Assembly (NCBI GenBank): GCA_008828725.1 | Contig: MEHQ01000481.1 | Coordinates: 730,876-794,875 of the forward strand | Direction: 5' to 3' | DNA: 64,000 nt | From: Saccharina japonica | Taxonomy: Eukaryota > Sar > Phaeophyceae > Laminariales > Laminariaceae | Shown: positions 27,401-42,400 of the stretch, piece by piece | Position numbering within the stretch: the stretch's first letter is position 1 | Layout of the letters: the number at the start of each line of letters is the position of its first letter | Translations under genes and position numbers: made by a program | The notes under the pieces: generated by a model | Seen by the model: the letters and a program-made list of their open reading frames with translations, nothing else | The model's database searches: none | What the model was told of the DNA's origin: nothing

Positions 27401-30400
27401 CCAGTTCCAGCAGGAGCTCATCGGGCACGTCAAAGAGGCGGTGTCGGCCATCCAGGAAAAATTCAGGCACAGATACGAGGTGCGGTGCTTTTCGGTGTGG
27501 TGTTTGGCGAGTAGAAGGTAGACGGATATGTTTTTGTAGTTCAGAAATTTCACCCGCGAGGCGATAACGTTCAGAACACTTCCACTGGGAGCATCGATCG
27601 GTCTTGATGAAATGCAGTAGGGCACGCTTGCAAGCCTGCCGCAGGATTGGGGCTTGACCTGCTGTTTTTTTTTAATCCGTGGGGTTTTGTAGAGATATTC
27701 ATGCACTGGTTGTGAGGATGTATGCTCTTTCTTGCATGCATTATCTGTGCAATACCGTAAGCGCAACGGCTGACCGTAGTCGCGCCGGCTGGTTCTTCGA
27801 CCAAGACCGACGACCCCACTGCAACGGTTTGACTGGCCTTGGACTCTTGACCTCGCCCGTGTCCCTTGCAAGACCTCTAAGGTTGCGCGGGGGGGGGGGT
27901 AGCTGTCCCCTTTCGGTTCCTTTCGTGCAGACGACGCTGTTTCGTTGGCTTGAAGCGTTAGCCTTTTGGCACATAAGAGCGAAGTTGTGTCGACCAAACA
28001 GCATCGGCCATTCTCTTTTTGTTGACAGTGGGGGCGGTAATAAATTTTGTGTCCGAACCACCACGCAAGCAATAGTATATACTACCACCCGGGTGCAGCA
28101 TGATTCTAGTACTTCTGCTGCGCCTTCACACTACGTACTCGTGGACGAATCAATGGTTGATTGCACCAAACTTAAACTTGCCGTGTTTTTCGCCGATACG
28201 AGTACTCGTATGTATCTCGGGGGGTCGTAAAAGTGGTAATCTCGCTGCCATGGCAACCTTAACTTTACCGTTCAGGTTTCAGAGGCGAAGGCGTTGTCCT
28301 CCTTGAGGGACATCCCGCCGGTGGCCGGCAAGATCCTATGGGCGAGGCAGATGGAGAGACAGCTGAGGCTGCTGAGCGTGCGGTTGTCCGACGTCCTCGG
28401 GGACGGGTGGGAGAACCATGTTGATGGGCGGCCGCTGAAGGCAGTGTGCGACGAGCTGCTGAGGAACCTTGACACGCAGAGGTGGGTGGGAGTTTTTTTT
28501 TCTGTTGCGTGTCTGTTTTACTACCGAGAGTGTTGAGCACGAAAAGAGCGAGGTTCTGGAGGTTCAGTGCTTTCTGGTCGCCACGGAATTTTCACCACAA
28601 GAAAAGGCGTTCCTCGTCAGTGGAACGGGGCTGAAAGTAGGTTGCGCCGCGCCATATGCAACGCGTTCGGAGGCTGAGAGAACGGTTTAGCAGCGTGATA
28701 ATGCGCGCGACGCGCTCGGGTTCTGGGGCGTAGCGTCTCCTACGTGCTCTTATAGTGTAGTTCTCGGGTGGCTATCGCTCCAGTATGCAAACAAACGGCA
28801 ATTACTGTTTCTTGACTACGGCAGAAGCGTCCGTGTTGTGTTGCGTCTTTCCAAGCGACATCGCTACTGCCTCTCGAGCTATAGCTGTGTCAAGAGCGGC
28901 ACCTCGATCGCCTTACCGGACGCCGTTTAAACCGACGCTGCTACGGTAGTTCGTGAGGTACTATCGCAGTTAAGCATGCCTTTGGCTAATTTAAGTTAAT
29001 GCTGGGGCGCGGTGCTTGGCTCTGGTGCTGTGTTGCTTGCGGGCAGGGTGTATCGGCAGTGGATGGACGAATGGACGTCACACAGCGACGAGACAGTGCA
29101 CGACCACCTACTCCTCAAGGTCAGTCACACGCGCCACACTCGAAGTAGTAGACACTGGAGACAACATTTAGGGACATTTAGAGGTTGTCGCAATTTTGAT
29201 GGTTCAGTTCCGTCCGGTTTATATCTCATTGCTTGCGAAGCCGGCTCAATACTAGTTCTCCGCGCACCGTATTCGGAAATAACCGAACCCGGGTTGGGGT
29301 CGTTTAGTTAGCGCGCATTGCTGGCTTAAGACCTCTGGCCTCTGGCTACTTCCTTGCAGGAAAATAACCGGAAATTATTTTGCATAAGCCTGTTGTGGTG
29401 CCTACGTTGGGTATGATTTGTTGGGCTGAAACATCTTAGAATGGACCGTACTGAATGGACCCGTGTGGAATATCGCGATGGCGTGTTTCAGGTGGTGCAA
29501 GACAGGAAAGGACACCCGACCCTCGCGATCAACTTCGACGACAAGACCACGCAGCTCTTCAAAGAGGTCAGTGCTGGCCATAACTTCCGTGGACACCCGA
29601 TATTTCCGTCGTTGCTCGCGCCTGGAGGCGTTTTGTTAGGACTGATACAATGTGCATGGCACCATGGAAGTCAACGCCACAAACTCAAAACTGTGTTTTC
29701 TTGTTGGATGGCAAATTATATTTTACCGTGTTCATTGTTTGCTGCTTATTATTTGCAGTAGGCGACGCTCTTTCTTTTGTTTGCCTTTTTTCTTATGGCC
29801 TGTCTCGAGAGTCCCAACATCCCCGAATGAACGCATGTTTCGCCGGAGATACCGACTGCGAAAGCAAGAAAGTTTACCTGTGGCGTGCGTTACCGAATAC
29901 GAGCGCTCGTACCTGCAGTGGGCTATATCATACCTGATATAGTTTCCCCCATCGTTCTGTGCGAAATGTAAACCAGGTACCTACAGTAGTGTATTTCAGG
30001 GTCACAATAGGAATGGCCGAGGCTTGGCCGACGTCCCGGCATACTTTCTTTCACAACCGCAGAAACGATAGTATTAATAGTTGCCTGATGCTCTAATTCC
30101 AACTATTACGGGGGGACATAGTACCACTATGACCCGAAATATAAGCACCATTTCAATTACATGTTAATATACAAACGGTCCTTATATTCCAGGTCAGAGT
30201 GGTATTCAGAACCGAATTTCGTGTGTACAGTATACATATGGGGATACATGCTGTTTCGGTCCATCTTGGATTCTGGTTATATAATACTATTACTACAGTA
30301 CTGGTATGTATTACTATATATAGGCTTCCCGTTTTAGTTTGTCCCCAAAAACATGAGTACACTTACTGTAGTCGTAAAGGGGTCAATATCCCCCAGAACC

Positions 30401-33400
30401 TTTACCCATCTGCAGCAATAGTTACACACCTCGGACAGATCATACAGATCATCTACAGGTAGATCGATAGGTCATTCTCACTCAATGGTCTAGATCTAGC
30501 AAGGCAGATGCATTCCCGATCTTGTATGATATGTATGATCTGTATGATCTGTATGATCTAGCTCACGTTGCCGGGTGGGACCCGTTATATTCTGCACGAT
30601 CTAGCAACGCGTTTCGTGGGTTGGATCTGAAGTATGGAGATAGATCAGATCCTGCACAACCTCTCACAACGGCGGGCAAACAACTAGATGGTCTAGATGA
30701 TCTATCTGTACATGATGTATCTGTACATGATCTGTCCGAGGTGTGTATTAGTACTACCGTACGTAATAGTTCTTGCTCTGGTCAAACCTGTCGGCGACGT
30801 CGTCGTCCCCCTTTCCCCTTTCCAAACCCCAATTCCCCCTTCCACAGGTTCGCCACCTGCAATTCTTGGGGCTATTGGTCACCGAGGGAGATAGCGCCGC
30901 GGGTGGGGTGTCGAAGATCCAGAGGATGGCCAACAAAGCGCAAGAGCGGTACCCCACGGCCGTCGCCCTCGGGGGCATCCTTCGCACGTACTCACACACC
31001 AGGCAAGAGCGAACGCCGTCACGGTGGTGGTCGCTGCTGTGAGCGGGCGTAGCTGTCTGAACTCGGTCGTAGGTGTTGCGTGTGTGCGTCGTTTTATTCT
31101 AATAGTAGCGCAGACGGTTCGTTGTTTCGGGGTGGTTCAAAGGGTAGACCTTATTCGCACTTTCGGTCTCGTTGTGCTGGGCATACTCTACCCCCTTCTG
31201 CACTGCAAGCGGGTGCATATGATACGTTTGTACTCCGTGGGTGTTGCGTGGGTGCACCCCTTTCGTAAAACTAGGTATTGATAGTCGGCCCATCGCTTCC
31301 AGGTGGTTCAGGAATGAGTCGTCTTCGCGCTTTATGTCACACATCTTATATGTCGCACGGAGCCGGCGCCGACGTAGAACAGACGGGAAACATGAGCGGA
31401 GCAAGTTAATGGGGCAGAGGTCACGCGCTGCATCGGCGCACGTCGACAAGCACATACGCCTTTCTCGTGCCTTTCTCGCACCTTACCACCGTCTCCAGTG
31501 GCACCTTGCCTGCCAACCATTGTACTGCAGTGTCAACTATTGTACTGTACGTAGTTTCAACCATTGTGTGAAGCATTGGCCCGGGCTGCGGTAGGGGTTG
31601 CACTTGATTAAAGTATAGCCGAAACATTGTATGACTGTTATTAATAGTGTACTCCGCAACTGAGGAGCTACCCAACCATTGTACCTTTGTATCCCATGCG
31701 TACCAGGCAAATGTTTTGCAACACGATCGTAGAATTCGTTAGATACCTGTGAATAGCCCATGCCCATGATATTGGGTATCGGGCTCATTAATTGCTTACA
31801 AATTGTTTTTTCCGACGTCGGTTGCTGGGTGGCTTCCTAATAGTGTTGAGCTCCTATAATATAATCAAGTGAGAGGAGCCTCAAAACGTATGCAGGAAGT
31901 GCCACCCCTATATAAGGCAAACACGCCTCCAATGGTGTTGCACTTCAACCCGCTTGTAATGGAATGCCGTGTGATAAATGCCGATACGTGCTTCTTGTTG
32001 CAGGGCGAGCTTGACGCCGGAAACAGAGCGGCTTCTGGTAGCACCCCTGAAGGTCGTCATGGACCACATCTCCGAGGCGTTTCACCAGCCCCGCAAGTTG
32101 AGGGCCGGCGGTACCGGCCGGGTCACCGAGCGCATGGTGTGGGGCAAGGAGGGCCTCGGGAGCTGGGTGGCCTTGCTTGCTGAGCAGGTACTATCTATGT
32201 CCACGCGCTTCGGTGCGGGCAAGTAGGAATGGAGGAATGGGACATAGACGACATAAACGATGCGTGAACACCCCAACGCGTCGCGTGAAGCGTTCGGCGT
32301 TTTTTTACCGGTACTCGGACCGATTCGCCTGCGTCGTAGACAGTGTTGCTTCTCAACCATTTTGGGACCCAGGTTTACCGAGAAAAAAACGCGAGAAGCG
32401 CGGTCTCATCAACCATCTATTACTTTTACGGGGGAACATATCATATCATATCATATCATATCATAGTAATATAACCAAATATGGCGTGTTTACATAGGGA
32501 TAGGGGGGTACATGGTTTTTGGGTCCATCTTGGGTTCTGATTTTATACTACTATTACTATGTATTACTATGTATTACTATGTATTACTATGTATGACTAT
32601 GCCCCCCCGTATTAGTGGGAGTACGCAGCAGTACAAGTAGTAATCATGTTGTGTGCGTGTCGTGCGACTCCTTGCTAATTGTCGGGAACCAAATGTCGTC
32701 ATATTTCATTCCGGCAGGGCTTCTTCGTGTTGAAGATGCTGTAATCGTCATTTACTTTCGTACGTCTGTTTTCCCTGCGTGTGAGGCCCCATCGGGTTAA
32801 ACGAGGTTTTACTCTAACGCCGAGAGGTTCACGGATGATAGGTAGCTGTAGCCTCGCGCATAGGGTTTACTTACACGTCGGCCTTCTCGCCATGATGTTG
32901 ACTGGGGTGCTATTCCGTATAATACCTAGATTGCATTTTTTTAGATCATTCGGGAAATGACGCAAAGAGCACCGATCGAAACCAATGAATGATGCTTATG
33001 GTGTTGATGTTTACAATCCCACGGTGGCCCTGGCCCTATCACGGTGTCTAAGATCACTTGGGCCGTGGTCCCAATTGTGTATCGCGGTGTGCCGCCTAGT
33101 TGACGTTCTCCCTCTACAGATGGGCAATGTCACAGTGCAGCTAGGCAGGGTGCTCAGGCTCAAAAAGATCACGCTGAAGATGCCTTGGCCTCTGTTGCAC
33201 TAATTTCAGACTGCGCTCTGCGCCTCTGTTGCCTGACCATACGGTTCTGTCCCACACCAAAACATCAACCGCACCGTGAATACGCGAACACCGATATCGA
33301 CTTACTAAACCGATACCGACTTACAAAACCGATACCGGCTTATAATCGTAAAGCTTTTGATATTGGCTTGGGCCCATAATCTTGCCAATCCTTGAGAAAG

Positions 33401-36400
33401 ATATCAAATTATCATCGATTCCGATATTGTACGATGCCGATACAAGAAAATCAAATCGATACGATTTAGGCATTCTATATCATGTCATACGTAGAAAAAA
33501 ATCGTTTCTTATGCGCATAATAGAAAATGCTGGGACGCTAGGTGATGAATGGAGGCCAAACGCGTTCAATACGATTTATATATTAATAGCAATTCGGTAC
33601 GATATTTTGATGAATCGAAACTTGCGATACGGTATCCAGCACTACGAGCCCAACCCATGTTTGTGCTGCGACAAAACTGGAACGCAACAGGTGTTCACCC
33701 TGCAGGAGAGGGCTCAAGAGGTGACCACGCTCGTCGAGACCGCCGAGGAGCGCCTCAAGATTCTGGACAAGTGCCCCTTCGAGGCGAACTGCATGGGGGA
33801 CGCCTTGGCATCACTGCAGGCGAGGCAATGCCTGGCGTTAACTTATCTGCGCACCAACGATATATATATATGTCTGCTGAATGAGTGTTACCCTAGGGTG
33901 TTCCTGAAGAGATTGTTGATGGGGGTTGTCTCCCAAGGTTGTTGCCGAAGGGTGTCGTATCGGTGTCTGGATTCCTCTCTCGCTTCCTGTCACTGGTGTT
34001 CCTCTGTCGTGCTCTTTGAAGCACGCTTGACAGTTTTTTTAAGCATGCTGATAGTAGGTAAGCGGGAGTCGAGTCGCCTTCGCCCCAATGCTAGTGCATG
34101 CTGACACTGCTTTATAAGTCTAAGACGGCCCACCCTCTTGTCGTGGCTAGAGTTTGGTTTCACGGGGCCCTTGGGCGAGATGGGACATGGGGACGAAACC
34201 GTCAGGTGTGCCGGGTGGTCTCGGCTGTCGTGTTTCGGTGGCAGCGATGGACAGGCCATTGACCAACAACACTGTCGGGAGTCGGCTACGGTAGGTTGAG
34301 GTAAGATGCTGGGGATTTGGTACCCCCGCCCACGACCCATTTTCCACTGTATCAACGCTACGTACGGGTACACACTTCGCTACGGGTATGTACAAACTAA
34401 TGAGCCTGAGTTTAGAGTGAGGTTTTAAAGTGAGGTCAATTTCTCCGCGGGATAAGGGTTGAGTGCCCACCAGAAAACGCGACGGGGTGACAGAAGCACG
34501 TGTCTAAGTCCAGTTCAACTTGATCGAATGTCGGAATATTTGACGTGGGAGTCTCCGCACTGCTCTTGTTGTTGCAGGAAGTTGTCGACAACATGTCTCT
34601 GGCTGGCTGCAGCAACCTGAACGCATGGGTGGGGGCTTTGGACAAGAGAGTGGAAGGCGTACTGGCAGCGAGACTGGAGAAGGTAAGCTACGGCGACAGT
34701 CCGTGCACTAGAAGACATCTTGCGTGGTGGTATACAACGATATACTGTTTGTTTGCGTAATGTGGGGGTACTGGTGTCCAATGGTTGCATCGGCTTGGCA
34801 AGGGGAGGGGGCTGAACCGCCTGCGGGAAAGTAGCCGACGTGACGCTTGTCCGACAACTCCCCTGAGTATTCCGCCCAGCAACTTTATACCAACTCTGAC
34901 CCCTGTTTTCTCCTGATTGGTTCGTTCGTGAGCTTTGAAGGCGACACCCCTGGTTTTCCTCTACTGCCGTACCATGCCATATCATGCCATACCATACCAT
35001 ACCATACCATATGTCTGTGGTAAGAAGACCGATCATTACACACTAGGCCTCCGTGGGTCCCACGGATCACGATTTTTCGCCGCTTTCTAGAGTTTTTTTG
35101 TTTCTGCAGGACGACGGGCAACTCTATGCTACCCCCCCCCGCTTGGTGCTAGCAATGCCTGGTCGGTGAAAACCCGACATGCTCCGTCCCGGCATTGTAG
35201 GGATGCGAGGGTCTATGGTTATACGACTACGGCCATGCATGAATATGAAGTACACCCTCCCCCCTCCCTCCCTGATAGTGCACGGTTAACGGTGTCCGCA
35301 TGAACATGGCGTGATGCGCGTGTTGTAGGCCGTCACGTCCTGGGTCCAGGCGTTCGCGTTCGACGCATCAGGCCAGCACCACGAAGACGGTAACGGGTTT
35401 GATGGCGACCGCGACGGCGGCTTCTTCTCGGAGGGGGAAGGGGAGGCGTCGGAAGACATGGCCAGCCTGCAGATGGAGTGCACCGTGCACGAGGTTCTCC
35501 TTAAGAATCAGGTGCGCGGGGTGACGGGTGATTGTCTCTGTTGTCGGAACATCTACGTATACCTTGGAATGTTTTTTTATGTATGGGGGGCAACCTGAGC
35601 CAATGAGCTTCTTTCAACACGTGTAGATGATCTGTCGGGTGACCATCGATTTTCTCTGTTGTTGGAATATTTCTATGTTGGGATATTCATATATGCGGTG
35701 CAGGCTGGATCAATTAGTTTCATTCAACACATGTACGAGTAGAATATGTGATACTATTTCGCTCGTCAAGCGACGCCTTTTGTCCAGACACTTTCGGTTT
35801 TAAATACCTTTGCTACGTTTGCCTGTTGATTGGTGTATGTACCGTAATTTGGAATAGACGCTCGCGTTTCGGCCTTGTTTCACTTTGTTTTGTTTTGTTT
35901 TGCTTTGTTTTTTTTATGCGGTAGGGATAGTTGGTATTGAGGTACCTCGTTTATTCTACGTAGTGCACCTGACGTCGGCGGAGCATGTCCGATATGAACC
36001 TGGGGCGACATGTGGCACAATTAATTTTATTTTGAAGGCACCACTTCTTGCGACCGTTTAGTGCAAGAGTCTCGTCTTAACCTTTTTCCCGCTGCAAAAA
36101 CATATATACTCTGATTCCTACCGCTAATGTGTACCCTAGACGTGGATGTAGTTCAAAATGGTTTATTGCCCTGCGCTGCCGTGCCCTGATGTGCCAGCCC
36201 CTCGCCTAAGCCCCTGCTTTATGCTTCCGAATCAAATATTTTGCCCGACATCCACGTCCGTACAGTTGGTGGGTCTCTGTGTTTTCTCTGGCTCACATTT
36301 TCGTTTTTTCACATGACACACTCTGAGCGCGCCTACGAGTAGCCTGACTACCTGGCGGGGTATCAACAGAAGGTCGGGCAGGGCTCCCTACTGCTACCAG

Positions 36401-39400
36401 TGTGCCCCTCCTTAATCCTTTTAGACGTGCGGGTTTTTCACAAACTAATTATATGTAACTTGTCTCCCAAAACTAACGTGGGTGCAGTTCTGAAAGGGTT
36501 CCGATAAACGTCATACCTATACCTACCCTTCTTGGGACTTAGGAGAGAAAAACTCGGGACAGAAATGACCATTCCATCACCGGCCACCGCTTGCTTGGGG
36601 CAAGCTACATTTTGGCGTCCGGGTTTCAATGCAAGGAGGCGTACGGCACGGGGGCGCGGCATGATCCTACTCGTACTGCTGCGCGCTCGCACGATGGTTG
36701 ATATATACCTGGCGGAACCAAACCTAGTAGTTTTTTGGTTGCTTTCTCTGGGTCCCAAAAATATTAACCCAATGTAATACTAAATTTTCGCTGCCGTATG
36801 TATTATACCACCGTGCGATACGTCTGCCCCGTCACGAAAGGTGCTGTATCTCTCGCCTCCGCTGGAGCATGCCCGCGCTGCCTGGGTGCACCAGTTCCAC
36901 GCCTACCTGCACACCGTGGCGGGCCTGCCGAGGCTGCGAAGCAAGAGCTTTGCCGTTCTCGGTGGCGGCGAAGGGAGCACTGACTACCAGAGGGTGGTGA
37001 AGGCGTTGCCCAGGGAGATCCTCAAGAAAGCCTACGAGGAGATCGAGAGCCGCCTCGCTGAGGTGAGTCCCCGTTACAGAGGTACCACGGTTTAAGAGCC
37101 CTCCGTGACAATCTTGAACCTAAACAAGTGCTCTTAAGGGGCCCCTTCGGTCATGATGAAACAAGAGTACTTGAGAGTTGAAAAATATATATTTTTCGTT
37201 TTTTTTACAGCAGCAATACTATTTCTGGTATAATAACGCCATATCAGTACTCCTTACGGAAAACGGCATAGCTCCAGTTCTAATGCTCAGATTTTTCCCC
37301 AATGAGTAGTTTCAAAGAGCCTAGGTCATGGTCAACATTTGTGTCTCGGGAGGCATATCGATCAGACGCCTTGTTCGTCACGAAAAGTGCCTCTTACTCG
37401 AAAGTGCTCCGCAGCAAGATTTTGGTCGTTTCGAGCTCCTGTTTGGTATCTACACTCTGCTGTGGCCACGTAGGACGCTACGGGCGGTCGAACTAGAGGC
37501 CCAGGTACGTTCACCTACTAGTGCTCGGCGTCCTCGTCGAAAATCTGAGTTAAAACAGTATCAGCAGCCGGAGAAACTGCAATTTTTCAAATTTGTCTTG
37601 GGTACCAGGGGTATGGCGAGTCGTTTTCGAGTAAGAGGCACTTTTCGTGACGAACAAGGCGTCTGATCGATATGCCTCCCGAGACACAAATGTTGACCAT
37701 GACCTAGGCTCTTTGAAACTACTCATTGGGGAAAAATCTGAGCATTAGAACTGGAGCTATGCCGTTTTCCGTAAGGAGTACTGATATGGTGTTATTATAC
37801 CAGAAATAATATTGCTGCTGTAAAAAAAACGAAAAAATTTAAACTCTCAAGTACTCGTGTTTCATCATGACCGAAGGGCCCCCTTAACTGCAGGTTGCTC
37901 TTATATGTAGTGTGCAATATGCATTTTTTTGTTCAGGCGGGACACGCCGATTAGTTAAGCCCCAAATAGTATTATCTAGCCCTCTCTTAAACCTGTGTAC
38001 CCGTTGTATAGGCATGGGCGGTGGCTGCCGCGAGGGCGTGTCTTAACTTCCTCTAAAATGCATTGGAACGCTTGGAACGGAATGGTATCCACAGAAATAA
38101 TTTCTGCTAAATGGTTGTCTAAATCGAACGGATTCCAGGCGTTCCCACCCTGTCCGTATTTTTGTTAAGAGGACGCGGATGTGTCAAAACAGTAATCCTT
38201 GTTCAGGACGACCGAACGGCCCACTTGGAACGAGATTTACAGCAGTTCATTGGTGCTGGAAGTGTTGAACTGCGCGGTCCCGCCGCTAAAGTCAGTTGGA
38301 GTCCGCCGCAAGAGTCAGCCGCGGTATTCTATGTTCGGGGCGCTGCCCATAATTCGTCAGTTCACATCGGGCACAAACAGGTTGGAACGTTGGAATGGAA
38401 CGAACGGCCACGAATAGTCTCGTTCCATTCCAATCGTTCTAACGAGGTCAAAACAAGTTTAGACACGCCCTGAGTGAACCGGCAGGTTCCGCTCCCGCCC
38501 AACCCGGGTCCAATTTATTAGGATTTGATGTCCTTAATTGGCCTGAAATATTTTCTCTACGTAGTTCGATTCAGATTGGAGCGCCGTTTTTCTTCTGATG
38601 CAGCGGGGCAAGCGCTGTTGCCCCGTTCACGAGCTGCATCCTTCTGTGGGCAAATAGTTGTACCGCGTGACACTCAAGTTGGTTACGGGCAGGCTGAAGC
38701 GCGAGCGCGTTATTGTGCTGCCGTAGCGGGATAAAACGCTGTATCTGCTGTAACCGTTGCCGAAGCGCATTTCTTGTGCGAGAAAAGAGTGCGAAAGAGC
38801 CTAGAAACAGGGCTGTGGGTCTCTGGTTTGGACTCTTTCGATCGGACAACGACGGTGCTTTATCACTTCAAATATGCGAATACACAGTGGGGTAGGTAGG
38901 AAGACTTGGTCGGGCATATCGAGAACCTCTGTTGATTACTAATGCGTGTGCCTGGTAGATATTTATTTGATACGAGCGATTGCAAGTTGAGAGTTTCTAA
39001 TTTTGACGGCACAAAAAAATAGAAAGACCCCTGTTGAGTTTTTCAAAGCGCCCGCCTCCGCCGTAACACTCTTTCACTAACGCAAAACAAGTTGACGACA
39101 GTTTCAAACTATTCTGCAGCGCGAGCTCCTAGCGACAGCTATTGAACGACTGTCATTTTTGTAGTTCTTCATGTCTAGTGATGTTTCTCTAAAGCTGGGC
39201 ATTGTTGTTTTTGACAATTTTCGGCCTCTCCGCTCTAGGTGGGCGAGTACGTGTCGGCGTGGCTACAGTACCAGAGCCTGTGGGACATGCCTGTGTCTGC
39301 CGTGAAGACGCGCCTGGGCAACGATGTGAGCCTGTGGTGCCAGATGCTCAGCGAGGCCAAGGCTGCGAGGGCCGTCGTGGAGAACTCCGATCGCGAGAAG

Positions 39401-42400
39401 TCTTTCGGCCCCGTCATTGTGGACTACTCGAGCGTCCAGGCCAAGGTGAGACTGGCCTGACAGCAGAACCTGCACCCGCGTATATATTTTGAGTGAGCAA
39501 ATGTGCCAAGACTGCTGGGGCACGAGTGAGCAATTGATTGATGGAAGCGCTTTTAGACTGCCGTCACGGTGGAGATCGACCCTTAGGCACACTTTTGACT
39601 TCGCTTGAGCCTGACGTTTGAAACTCCACCAATCCCAAATGCTACTTCGTAACGTCTGCACGATAGGTCAACCTGAAGTACGATGCCTGGCAAAAGGAGC
39701 TGCAAGGGAGCTTTGCCACTATCCTAGCGGAAGAAACCCGACAGGTAAAGCGTGCCTAAAGTCTAGAGTGTCGCATGGACCTATCGGATGTCTCGAGGCC
39801 CCACCTTGCCTCTCTCCTTCCGTACGCATGCATTGCACGCGACCCTAATGCTCCTAGAGTCGCCCACTTCTCGCGACAATCTGAAAGTGAACCTTTTTTG
39901 CCTTTTGTGTTGCGACAAACCGTGCTGATAGACTTCGGCTTCGTTAAGTGCATGCAGCCTTGAAAGTATGCTTCCACTCTAAGCCGCTTCTTCAATCTGC
40001 CGGCAGCGCCGTGCTGCCTCTACGTTCGCATGGGTCTCGATAGCGCTCGCTCGCTCGTTCGGTGCGTCGCCGTAAGAACGCGGGTGTTGAAGTTTTTCCT
40101 GTGGCAGAAAGTGTCTTACGGGTTTCACCGCCACGGCGTCTTCCTGCTTGGAGGGATTGCTTTATCTCAATCTTACGGCTCGTTCAAGTCGACCGTTCTC
40201 CTGTCGCTCTATCCCGGCCTTAAAGCAGTGCCTATTCTTATTACGCGGGGACACAGTAATGCATAGTAATACTAGTAATACATAGTAATACATAGTAATA
40301 CATAATAATAATAGTAATACATACTACTAGTAGTATAATAGTAATGAGAACCCACGATGGACCCAAAAATAAGGTATATCCCCCTATCCCTATGTAAACA
40401 CGCCCTTTTTGGTTATGATTGCTATACGTACTGTATACGTAGTATATTTCCCCCCGTAATATGTAGCAGTAAGCTCGTGTTTCTTTTGGGGGAAATCGTT
40501 GATCCTGGTCTAAATGCGCACCGTGTTGACTGGCGTGGACAGACCCAGCAAACACTTTCCGGGGCGAAGGCGAGGTTGGAAGGTTCCATGCTCGAAGGCA
40601 GCACCAGCGACGTGGTGAAAGGTGTCACCTACATACAGGTACGGTACCGCAGCACCCAGTAGCACCCAGTTGTAGTTATATCGCTGATGGTCTCTCTCGT
40701 GGACTACACTGAGTGTTGCCGTGGTTTTCGACCTGCCGGCCTTAATCTCGAACTCGGGTTTTGTGGCGAAGTTTCTCTATGGTGTGAGTTGTGCCTGTGC
40801 GCCCTACGAGCAATCCTCCGTACAGCTTTGGTGTGTTGGTGGTCGCTGGGATAGGGCTCGCGAAAACACTGTAGACTAGTGTTAGCGTTGCACTGCTGTT
40901 TTGCCCATGCCGAAGTGCTGCTGCAGAAGTAGATATTGCCGCGATGCATGTGTATGTTTTCATGATTTGCCTCATGCGAAAGTGAGGGGGGTGTTGACGG
41001 TCCTATGATATGATACCTCGTACGCAGCGTCAAGCCTGTCTCGCCTGCTTGGTACTTCCATCAGGCACGCGCCGCCGCAGTAGCTCAGGGCTGCATATAG
41101 TCCGCAGTTTAGGTTTTCAGCTGGCAATACTGAAGGATACTACATCGTATCGTAGCGCAGTGAGGTGTTCCTTTCATGGTTTTCGAGTGCCATACCGAGC
41201 GTGGCGGCTTTGGCGTTGACACGGAGCCTTGTCGTGTTGGGAGCAGGAGATGCGGCAGCGCCAGAAGGCCCTCGCAAAGCAGACGGAGGCGCTGACTCAA
41301 GGGGAAAGGCTGCTGGTACGACAGAGATACCAGTTTGGCGAGGGTTGGCCGCAAACTTCCATGGTCGAGGCCGCGTACGCCGACTTCGAGACCATTCTTG
41401 GACGCAGGTGCGTCTCTTGGACTGTCGCATGTCACGTAATCGGTGTTTTTTTCTCAGCCACCGTGCGTAATATACACTATTCATAGCTACGGTAGCCCAT
41501 GGCTAATGTTGTCAAGCTTCGGCGCAAGACCTCATGATGCCGAATTTCGGGATGTTATCAAGCTTCGACCCAAGGCCTCATGTTGCCAAATTTCGACGCA
41601 AGCCGCCATGTTGCCGTGATTCCTCGAGCGGTGCGTTCGTACTGCGTGATGCGTGACCTAATAATATTTGCATCCGTCATGATACTCTGCGTAGGGAGAT
41701 GCTCAAGTAGTGCCTGGTACTATTCATAGTGCGGTAGGTTCGACTGCCCTGTGAGTCGCGTTGCTTGAAGATGCATCGCTGATCGCTCTTTTGACAAAAC
41801 GGGTCTTGTTCGATGTCCAGGGGACGGTCCATGGAAGAACGCATCCCCCTTCTGCGAGGGAAGGTGGGCTCGGAGGCGAAGGGCGTGGACAAAAAGGTTT
41901 CTGACCTGTCGCAGGAGTGGGAGGCAGGACGGCCGCTGTCCAAGGAACACACCCCCTCGGAGGTATGCTACTGTAGAGAAGGACCCAATGATGATGGCGA
42001 ATGCCATCACTGTTTTTGCCTATGTCGGACGACCCTACCGTACGTAGCTGTCCACTGAACGGCAAATCAATGTTATTTCCTCTTTAGAACCGCAGTCCCG
42101 TTTAGGGACAAATTACTTGGAGTTAGAGTAATATATATATATATATATATATATATGTTCATTTACAGTGCGGTACTAAAATGTTAAGGCTTCAGTCTAC
42201 AGTAGCCCTTTTGCTTCGCCAGAATTTCGCGCATGCCGGGAGATCGACGATCTGTCCTCCTCTCATGATGGGCGTGTGCCAAGGTCTCGTATTTGTAAAG
42301 TAGTAGCCCGAAGACCAACACAAAAGACGTATGAGACCAGCCTGTAACCAGTCGCCGATGCGCGCTGTACCGACACCCCTTCTCTAATTCATCGCTTTTG

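Noticed and set aside
37328-37666. 112-residue frame as an extra dynein exon
   Set aside because: Exons 22 and 23 join in phase 0 exactly at the family position, and the frame lies mostly in the inverted arms of a foldback element.
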